The notes beneath the pieces were generated by a model. The model saw only the letters and a list, made by a program, of their open reading frames with translations. It did no database searches and was not told where the DNA came from. This document shows, one piece after another, positions 58,380 through 64,000 of a DNA stretch of 64,000 nt (position 1 is its first letter; each line of letters opens with the position of its first letter). Source of the DNA: Hymenobacter duratus (lineage in GTDB: Bacteria > Bacteroidota > Bacteroidia > Cytophagales > Hymenobacteraceae); NCBI RefSeq assembly GCF_014698995.1, contig NZ_JACWZZ010000002.1:558001-622000 (forward strand). The letters run 5' to 3'. The position numbers were made by a program, and so were the translations under genes.

Positions 58380-58838
58380 CTAGCTGGTTGCAGACACAGG
58401 TATATAGGCGTACAGACGCAATCTGTCATCAGATAACTCCAACCGAAATTGGCCTATTTCCTCTATCTTCTGCTGAATGGAGATGATATCCTGTTTTTCA
58501 GACTCGATATTCCCAATAAATCGAGGAAAATCCAGCCATTCAATTTCCTTGTATGCACACCAGCCATTGAGCACCGGACTACCGGAAATCATAGCCTCCA
58601 TAGCCGTGTCATAGTAGTCAAAATTATAGCTGGCATACTCGTCAATGACCAGTAGACGCTTAACGCCTTCATCTTCCCACATTAGTTTTACTCGACATTC
58701 CAGCACCATTCTGTGATTTTCAACAAGAACGGTTAGGAGCTTTACCCATTTGGAATCGCTCATTGTTGGAATCAAGTGTCTACTTGTAATCAACTTATCG
58801 AGTGAATCATCATCTCGTTTCGGCATGGAACTCCTCAT
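58380..58838 (-). CDS. AT-rich orphan protein, DUF6678-like or immunity-like
   Basis: This 152-residue cytoplasmic protein contains SDSKWVKLLTVLVENHRMV, VKLMWEDEGVKRLLVIDEYASYNF and SPVLNGWCAYKEIEWLDFP. The W-(K/V)-KL start and the W-x-x-IEWLDFPR end resemble, by eye, DUF6678 and similar small immunity-type proteins; this needs a profile search. The C-terminal 40 residues are a helix plus a strand (RLRLYAYIPVSAT). It is AT-rich, lies downstream of the SnoaL gene, and ends directly at leader copy 2. Confidence 0.62.
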   Translation of the reverse strand: MRSSMPKRDDDSLDKLITSRHLIPTMSDSKWVKLLTVLVENHRMVLECRVKLMWEDEGVKRLLVIDEYASYNFDYYDTAMEAMISGSPVLNGWCAYKEIEWLDFPRFIGNIESEKQDIISIQQKIEEIGQFRLELSDDRLRLYAYIPVSATS

Positions 58839-58862
58839 AGTATCAGCAGTAGAGTTGAGATA

Positions 58863-59357
58863 TTAATGCCCATAACTCACCACCCGCGTCACCTGCCAGC
58901 GCCCGTCGCGTAGGCGCCACACCATCATGTTCTTGAAGGTGCCGCAGTCGTCGCGGCCGTTTTCCACGTGGCAGAAGCGGTGCTGGTAAGTTTCCACAGC
59001 GCCGTAACCGTTAATGGGGTACACTTCCAGGGTGCCGGGCACGAGCTGGCGGTTCAGGCCGGTGGTTTTGTTCTGTTCGAACAGATTCCGGAAGCCATGC
59101 ATGGTTTGCTGGAAGTTGGCTAGGCCGCCCTTATCGTGGTAGAACTCCAGGTCTTCGGCGAAAAAGGTTTGCAGCGTGGCCACATCGTGCCGGTTGAAGG
59201 CCACGAACATCAAGCTGTCCTGCCGGGCAATGGTGCGGTACAACTCCGGCGACACCGGCGGCGGGGCCGCACTGACGGCGGTGGTAGCGGTACGTACCGG
59301 CGCGCAGGCTTCGGCGAGGAGTAGCAGGAGCAGCGCGGCCAGCAGCAGGAGCTTCAT
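58863..59357 (-). CDS. SnoaL/DUF4440-like lipoprotein
   Basis: From the ATG at 59357 this is 164 residues. The leader MKLLLLAALLLLLLAEACAP has a possible lipobox (LAEAC) and its first 11 residues equal those of the GH92 signal peptide. The mature domain (about 40-164) is an NTF2-like fold: IARQDSLMFVAFNRHDVATL, FFAEDLEFYHDKGG, HRFCHVENGRDDC and VWRLRDGRWQVTRVV. Such proteins are of unknown function or act as small-molecule binders. It has normal G+C and is preceded by a shorter version of the leader module (copy 3). Confidence 0.82.
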   Translation of the reverse strand: MKLLLLAALLLLLLAEACAPVRTATTAVSAAPPPVSPELYRTIARQDSLMFVAFNRHDVATLQTFFAEDLEFYHDKGGLANFQQTMHGFRNLFEQNKTTGLNRQLVPGTLEVYPINGYGAVETYQHRFCHVENGRDDCGTFKNMMVWRLRDGRWQVTRVVSYGH

Positions 59358-59391
59358 GGGCACTTATTGGGATGTGGACTGGCAAGGTAGG
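59351..59391 (-). repeat. Promoter/leader/signal-start module, copy 3 (diverged)
   Basis: CTACCTTGCCAG (59391-59380 area, minus strand) and the MKLLLLAALL coding start are shared with copies 1 and 2; the leader between them is unrelated. This copy is the real 5' end of the SnoaL-like gene. Confidence 0.6.
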
Positions 59392-59430
59392 AATCAACTA
59401 CTTGCTATTGTCAGCTACTACTCAATTGAT

Positions 59431-59853
59431 TTACCGCTTCACAATGGATTCAACCACTCCAACGCAGGTCCGCTTGAGCGAGCAGGCTCTCGGATCAAGA
59501 GGTGCATAGATATTATCTGTTTTAGCATTTGTGCTTGGATGTATCACCACCAATTCCCCATTAGCAAATTCCTTACTGATGTTGCATAGTTCTAACACCC
59601 TTATAGTATCATTTTCTATTGTTTTGACTAGAGTGATGGAGGCAGTTGGCATTATTCCACATAACTCGTTTGTGGTCTTATGAAAAACAACTATGCCTCT
59701 TATATCGTCACGAATGCCGGGATATTGCCAGTCTTCCTGGCAATCCTTCTTTCGATATGGCCTGTGCAGATAATTAGACGCTGACAACTCAGCACCCCAG
59801 CCACTGATAACGGATACCAACATTGTAGCTCCAATAACTCGATTCATATACAT
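59431..59853 (-). CDS. Secreted AT-rich orphan protein
   Basis: This 140-residue protein begins MYMNRVIGATMLVSVISGWGA, a signal-peptide-like start, followed by a compact domain with four Cys (KKDCQEDW, NELCGIMP, LELCNIS, RACSLKRTCVG contains two more) that could form disulfides. It is not a family I know. The base composition is AT-rich, unlike the genes on both sides. It is preceded by leader copy 4 with a decayed signal start. Likely a horizontally acquired or recently evolved lineage gene. Confidence 0.6.
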   Translation of the reverse strand: MYMNRVIGATMLVSVISGWGAELSASNYLHRPYRKKDCQEDWQYPGIRDDIRGIVVFHKTTNELCGIMPTASITLVKTIENDTIRVLELCNISKEFANGELVVIHPSTNAKTDNIYAPLDPRACSLKRTCVGVVESIVKR

Positions 59854-59893
59854 ATAAGTGTCAGTAAAGCTTGATCTATAGGCAGGGCCAACG

Positions 59894-59947
59894 GCAATAG
59901 TTTCTTGGGCTCAGCAATGGCGTAAGCAGGCTAGGCTGGCAAGGTAG
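59894..59947 (-). repeat. Promoter/leader/signal-start module, copy 4 (decayed)
   Basis: Minus strand: CTACCTTGCCAG (59947-59936 area), a diverged leader, then AAGAAACTATTGCCGTTGGC, which keeps the KKLLPLA coding sense but has lost the ATG. GCAATAGTTTC (59894-59904, plus strand) is identical to copy 1. The rest of 59854-59961 holds no gene. Confidence 0.6.
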
Positions 59948-59961
59948 CACTCCTACCCCCT

Positions 59962-60513
59962 CTATCCTCCTTCCCCACCCAGTGCGTCTGCCAGCGCCGC
60001 CGCTTCTGCCTCCAGGCCCAGCAGCCGGGCCCGCAGCTGGTGGTAGCGGGCCGCTTCCCAGGCATCCAGGTCGGTGGCGGCCTGCTCCTGGCGGCGCTCC
60101 AGCCAGCGGCGGGCGGCGTCATCGGGGGCGGCAGCGAGCAGCGCTGGCAATGCCTGCTGCAACCGGGTAGCGGCCTGCTGCCGGGCCACCAGCTTCGCGA
60201 GCGAGGCCCGCAGCTGCCCGGCGCGGTGGCGGCATTCATCCAGGCGGGCCCAGAGCGGCTCCGGGTCGGGCGGGGACAGGGTGGGCAGCGGCTCGGTGAG
60301 CGGCCGGGGCTCGGTTTTGGCGGCCGGCGCGGCCAGTATCAGGGGGAGCAGCCGCACCAGCAGCGGCCCCGGCAGGTCGCGCCGGCCACTTTCGCAGTGC
60401 CCCATTTCCACCCGACTCAGGTGCAGATACGTGCCCAGCGTAGCCTGATCCAGCCCGAATACCTTGCGCACCAGTCCCGGCAACGATTCGTGCCGGCCGC
60501 TTTTTCGTCCCAT
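59962..60513 (-). CDS. Xre-type transcriptional regulator with C-terminal coiled coil
   Basis: From the ATG at 60513 this is 183 residues. The N-terminal helix-turn-helix (about 10-60) reads LPGLVRKVFGLDQATLGTYL and LSRVEMGHCESGRRDLPGPL, an Xre/Cro-like pattern. The rest (about 85-183) is Ala/Leu/Arg/Gln-rich helix, probably a dimerising coiled coil. An in-frame TTG or ATG further up at 60543 would add ten residues. It is divergent from sbcC. A tandem palindrome (60519-60596) begins six bases before its ATG and is the obvious autoregulatory site. Confidence 0.8.
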   Translation of the reverse strand: MGRKSGRHESLPGLVRKVFGLDQATLGTYLHLSRVEMGHCESGRRDLPGPLLVRLLPLILAAPAAKTEPRPLTEPLPTLSPPDPEPLWARLDECRHRAGQLRASLAKLVARQQAATRLQQALPALLAAAPDDAARRWLERRQEQAATDLDAWEAARYHQLRARLLGLEAEAAALADALGGEGG

Positions 60514-60518
60514 CTGAG

Positions 60519-60596
60519 TGTAGCTTATTATTTTCCTTTTCAAGATAAGCTACAAAACAGTGTAGCTTATTTATATTTTTCAGAAAATAAGCTACA
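60519..60596. promoter_or_regulatory. Tandem palindromic operator (four TGTAGCTTAT half-sites)
   Basis: Half-sites: TGTAGCTTAT at 60519-60528, its inverse at 60545-60554, TGTAGCTTAT at 60561-60570 and its inverse at 60587-60596. Two identical 10-16-10 palindromes are thus spaced 42 bases apart, with a 6-base gap that also makes a central 10-6-10 palindrome. All 40 half-site bases match. It covers the region between the Xre gene and sbcC, so Xre autoregulation and possibly control of sbcC are likely. Confidence 0.85.
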
Positions 60597-60668
60597 CCCG
60601 TATTCGGCCATTTCCACCCCTTGCTGAAGCGGGCAGGATTTGCGGGTGACGCTTGGCCGGTTTTGGCG

Positions 60669-60676
60669 TAATTTTG
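60669..60676 (+). promoter_or_regulatory. -7 element of sbcC
   Basis: TAATTTTG is an exact TAnnTTTG, 68 bases before the ATG at 60745; a TTG lies 13 and a TTTG 26 bases upstream, neither at the usual 19-21. Confidence 0.4.
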
Positions 60677-60744
60677 AGTTTCCAGGCCGGCTCTCCCAGC
60701 GGCTACCCCTGCCGTTCTCCCTTCTCTGCCGCCAACCTGCCCAC

Positions 60745-63700
60745 ATGAAAATTCTCCGCGTCCGTTTCTGCAACCTCAACTCCCTACGCGGGGAGCACAC
60801 CGTGGATTTCAGCCTGAGCCCGTTGGCCGATGCAGGGCTGTTTGCTATTACGGGCGCCACGGGAGCGGGCAAAACCACCATTCTGGATGCCATTACGCTG
60901 GCCCTCTACGGGCAGGTGCCGCGCCACGAAACCACCGGCCCCGAGCAGGTGATGAGCCATGGCACCGGCGAGAGCTGGGCCGAAGTGGAGTTTGAGGTGA
61001 ACGGCCGGCACTACCGCTCCAAATGGGGCCAGTACCGCGCCCGCAAGCGCCCCGAGGGCAATCTGCAGCCCCCCAGCATGGAGCTGAGCGAGCGGCAAGT
61101 GGCCGATGACGGCGAAGAAACCTGGCCGTTTCTGGAAACCTACAAGTCGAAGGTGCCGGTGCGGGTGGCCGAGCTGAGCGGGCTGGAATACAAGCAGTTT
61201 CTGCGTTCCGTACTGTTGGCTCAGGGCGACTTCACCCGCTTTCTGAAAGCACCGGCCGGCGAGCGGGCCCAACTACTGGAAAAGATTACCGACACCCGCA
61301 AATACTCCGACATCTCGCGGGCAACCTTCGAGCGGGCTAAGCACGAAACCCAACAGGCCGAGCAGCTCCGAGCGGGGCTGGCGGGCGTTACGCTGCTTTC
61401 GGCGGAGGAAGTGGCGTTTCTGGAAGGCGAAGCGCAGGACCTGACCCGGCAGCTCACGGCCGCCACCGCCGCTCAGGAGCAGCTGCGCGAAGCACGGCAG
61501 TGGCACCTGCGCCTGCAGGAGCTGCGCCAGAAGCTGACCACTACCCGGCAGCGCCAGCAGCAGCTGGCTGCCCAGGCTGAAACCCTGGCCCCGCTGCGGC
61601 AGCGGCTGGCGCTGCACCAGCAGGCCGCCCCTTTTGCCACCGACTACGCCCTGCTGCGCCAGACCGAGCAGCAGCTGGCGCGCGTGCAGCAGGAAGTGGA
61701 GCAGCTGCGCAGGCAGCTGCCGCAGCTGCAGGAGCGCCGCGCCGCCGCCGAAACCACCCGCAATGCCGCCCGGCAGGCCCATGAGCAGGCCAAAGCCTTC
61801 CAGGAAACCCAGGAGCCGAAGCTGCGCGAGGCCGAGCAGCTGGATCAGAACATTCGGCAGCAGGAATCTCAACTTCAGGAGAATCGGCAGGCCTACGACA
61901 AGCGCAACACGGAATGCAAACGGATAAAAGCGGAACTGGCAGCGGCCGAAGCTCAGACCCAGGAGGCACGGCAGTTCTTGAGCACTTCCTCCGAATGGCT
62001 GCTTCGCCACGGCCGGCGGGCAGAAATGCTGGACGTTTTTGCGGCCTTCACCGGGCTGGTACAGGACTGGGACCGGCTTCGGACAGAAAATGGCCAGCTG
62101 GAAGGGCGTGTGACGCACTTGACAAAGCGCTTGGCAACGTTGCAACACGACGAGCAGCAGTGCGCTGCAACGGCCGAAGCAGCTCGGCAGCAGTTGGCCG
62201 AGCAACAGCAGCAGACCCGGCAGGCCGCCACCACGCGCGACGAGCAGTTGCGGCAGTTACATCACCATATCGGGAGCCTTCGGCGAGAGTTAGCGGAGAA
62301 GGAAGCCCGCCGCGAAGAAATGCGCCAGTTGGTGCAGGCGCACCAGCTTATTCTCAATCATGAACAGGCGCGGCAGCAGCTACGGCCGCACGAGCCATGT
62401 CCGCTCTGTGGGGCCACCGAGCACCCGTACGCGGCCGGGGTACTGGGGCTTACCGATGCCTCGCTGGCACAGGAAACAGCAAAGGCCGAACTCCTAACCC
62501 AGGAAGCCCACGCGCTGAACACCCGAGTCAATCACCTCAATACGTTTCTCAACCTGTTGGAAAATGCGGGTGGCGACTTTACCAACATAGCCACCGATGC
62601 CCCACTGCAGCTTATCACACCGGCCGCCGAGGAGATGGTGCCGGCTACCAGCCGTGCCATTGTGCGGCAGCTAAAGGATCTGGAGCAGCAGCAGGTAGCC
62701 ACCGAAAGAAGCCTTGCCCAGACCGTAGCCGAGCAGCAAGCCGCCGTCCGGGCACAAGTCGGCGCCCAGCACGATTTACAGGAGGCCCGGCTTGCCTTTG
62801 AGGAGGTGCGCGACCAACTGCCCACGGTGCAAAAGCAGTTGGAAAGCTTGCTGAGCAATTTTGACTTGGCCTTCACCGGCGAAAACGGCGCGGCCATGCT
62901 CACACAGCTGCGGGGGTTAGAAACAGAATACCAGACCCGCAAACAGCAACACACTAAGGCAGAGCAGCAAGACAAAGTAGGGCAGGCGCTGATTGAGAAG
63001 CTGACGCGCGACGAACAGGACATCAGGGTGTGGTTGAGGGAGCACCGCCAGGACCTTATTGATCAGAACGATGCTATTGAGAAGCAGAAAAAGCAGCTCC
63101 AGGAACTGATTCCCGAACCCAACATAGCCCTGCTTCGGCAGCAGCTGGAAGAGGCTGTGCGCGCCGCTGAGCAGCAGCGCCAGCGCACCGAGCAGCAGCT
63201 GTTGCAGCACGAAACCGCCCATACGGTGGCGGCCAACACGCTGCGCCAGCGCGAGCAGGACGCCGGGCAGCAGCAGCAGGCCCGGCAGCAGCAGCACGCG
63301 GCGCTGGTGGCTGGCCTCACCGCCGCTGGCCTCGCCCCCGACCCCGCTGCCCTGCCCGCCCTGCTCCTCCCCGACCCGGAGCTCACGACGCTGCAGAGCC
63401 AGTTGCGCCGCCACGAGCAGGAAGTAGCCCTGGCCGCCGAAACCCTGCAGGAAACCACCGCGCTGCTGCAAACCGAAGAAGCCCGCGCCCTCACCCCAGA
63501 GCCGCCGGAGGTCATTGATCAGCAGCTGAACGCCTATAGCCAGCAGCTGGCCGCACTCAACCAGCAGCTGGGGCAGCGGCAGGAGCGGCTGAGCAGCCAC
63601 CGGGCCGGGCAGGAACGCCACGCCACGCTGGCCGCCGAGCTGGAAAAGCAGCAGCAGGAAGCGCGCCGCTGGCGGGAGCTGGCCGAGCTCATCGGGTCTG

Positions 63701-64000
63701 CCGACGGTAAGAAGTTTAGCGAGTTTGCCCAGGGCCTCACCCTGGCCCGCCTCGTGGATCTGGCCAACCGCCACCTGCACCGCTTCACCGACCGATACCG
63801 CATCCTGCGCAACCCCGAGCAGCACCTCGACCTGCTCATTCAGGACGAGTACCAGGCAGCGGCGGTGCGCTCCATGAACTCGCTGTCGGGCGGCGAGAGT
63901 TTTCTGGTGAGTCTGGCGCTGGCGCTGGGCCTCTCGGAGCTGGCGGGCCGCAAAACCCAGATTGACACGCTCTTCATTGACGAGGGTTTCGGCACCCTCG
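60745..64000 (+). CDS. sbcC: SbcC (Rad50-like) ATPase subunit, truncated by the window end
   Basis: The frame is open from ATG 60745 to the edge (1085 codons seen). The N-terminal ATPase half has ITGATGAGKTTILDAI (Walker A, about 35-48); long coiled coils follow. The zinc hook CPLC (C552 and C555, in HEPCPLCGATEHP) sits in the middle, and near the end come the signature SLSGGESFLVSLALALGLSEL (shown in part) and Walker B DTLFIDEGFGTL, so only a few dozen residues are missing. SbcC joins SbcD in a DNA-end processing complex. It lies about 10.5 kb from sbcD, with an accessory region between. Confidence 0.95.
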   Translation, partial: MKILRVRFCNLNSLRGEHTVDFSLSPLADAGLFAITGATGAGKTTILDAITLALYGQVPRHETTGPEQVMSHGTGESWAEVEFEVNGRHYRSKWGQYRARKRPEGNLQPPSMELSERQVADDGEETWPFLETYKSKVPVRVAELSGLEYKQFLRSVLLAQGDFTRFLKAPAGERAQLLEKITDTRKYSDISRATFERAKHETQQAEQLRAGLAGVTLLSAEEVAFLEGEAQDLTRQLTAATAAQEQLREARQWHLRLQELRQKLTTTRQRQQQLAAQAETLAPLRQRLALHQQAAPFATDYALLRQTEQQLARVQQEVEQLRRQLPQLQERRAAAETTRNAARQAHEQAKAFQETQEPKLREAEQLDQNIRQQESQLQENRQAYDKRNTECKRIKAELAAAEAQTQEARQFLSTSSEWLLRHGRRAEMLDVFAAFTGLVQDWDRLRTENGQLEGRVTHLTKRLATLQHDEQQCAATAEAARQQLAEQQQQTRQAATTRDEQLRQLHHHIGSLRRELAEKEARREEMRQLVQAHQLILNHEQARQQLRPHEPCPLCGATEHPYAAGVLGLTDASLAQETAKAELLTQEAHALNTRVNHLNTFLNLLENAGGDFTNIATDAPLQLITPAAEEMVPATSRAIVRQLKDLEQQQVATERSLAQTVAEQQAAVRAQVGAQHDLQEARLAFEEVRDQLPTVQKQLESLLSNFDLAFTGENGAAMLTQLRGLETEYQTRKQQHTKAEQQDKVGQALIEKLTRDEQDIRVWLREHRQDLIDQNDAIEKQKKQLQELIPEPNIALLRQQLEEAVRAAEQQRQRTEQQLLQHETAHTVAANTLRQREQDAGQQQQARQQQHAALVAGLTAAGLAPDPAALPALLLPDPELTTLQSQLRRHEQEVALAAETLQETTALLQTEEARALTPEPPEVIDQQLNAYSQQLAALNQQLGQRQERLSSHRAGQERHATLAAELEKQQQEARRWRELAELIGSADGKKFSEFAQGLTLARLVDLANRHLHRFTDRYRILRNPEQHLDLLIQDEYQAAAVRSMNSLSGGESFLVSLALALGLSELAGRKTQIDTLFIDEGFGTL

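Noticed and set aside
57371..59947. Integron gene-cassette array
   Set aside because: No attC-like folded sites and no integrase in the window; the repeated unit is a promoter/leader/coding start, not a recombination site.
54195..60513. Prophage or insertion-sequence island
   Set aside because: No transposase, integrase, terminal inverted repeats or phage structural genes were found, although the orphan genes are AT-rich.
60745..64000. Minus-strand ORFs of up to 310 codons opposite sbcC
   Set aside because: They are Leu/Gln/Ala-rich mirror frames of the CAG-rich coiled-coil coding sequence; the plus-strand frame is open throughout with all SbcC motifs.

Overview
The window is high-GC DNA from a member of the Bacteroidota, most likely Hymenobacter or a close relative. 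The evidence is the mraZ-rsmH start of a division cluster, a secreted protein with a type IX secretion C-terminal domain, CarboxypepD-type TonB receptors, TAnnTTTG -7 promoter elements in place of E. coli-type ones, and a carotenoid gene set (crtW, crtB, crtI, crtZ, ispH) typical of red-pigmented Hymenobacter. No phage, insertion sequence, CRISPR array or rRNA was seen. There is one tRNA gene (Leu, anticodon CAA).

Layout. 1-1.6 kb: ftsL-position fragment, rsmH and mraZ on the minus strand, with a MraZ-type operator of three TGGT repeats at 10-bp spacing. 1.8-6.9 kb: a 1674-residue secreted protein predicted to form three seven-bladed VCBS/FG-GAP propellers. 7-10.3 kb: a probable copper/heavy-metal uptake set (small Cys/His protein, TonB receptor, HMA protein). 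11.2-14 kb: a LytTR response regulator and a TPR sensor kinase, convergent, with overlapping 3' ends. 14.3-23.3 kb: carotenoid and isoprenoid genes with an ECF sigma factor and a CarH/LitR-like B12-binding MerR regulator directly after crtZ. 23.4-32 kb: housekeeping genes (enoyl-CoA hydratase, ComEC, GNAT, PhoH, SAM hydrolase-like, HscB, tRNA-Leu, aspartase).

32.2-38.7 kb holds a compact seven-gene operon: a SpeD-like protein, a DUF4178 protein, a one-helix protein, a DUF350 protein, a membrane-fused spermidine synthase-like enzyme, a Tat-lipoprotein FAD oxidoreductase and a polytopic membrane protein of unknown family. It looks like a membrane-associated polyamine system. Its SpeD homologue has Ser where classical AdoMet decarboxylases have the catalytic Cys. 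This is my best candidate for an under-described system.

39-53.7 kb: envelope proteins (including a ricin-PD40-OmpA fusion), a NarL-type two-component pair, an amino acid permease, a persulfide dioxygenase-rhodanese fusion, sbcD and a SWIM/SNF2 helicase. 54-60 kb is an accessory stretch lying between sbcD and sbcC. AT-rich orphan genes there are interleaved with four copies of a promoter/leader/signal-peptide-start module related to that of a GH92 mannosidase gene. The window ends with an Xre-type regulator, a tandem 10-16-10 palindromic operator, and sbcC running off the right edge.

Family assignments are from reading the translations and from memory; no database search was run.
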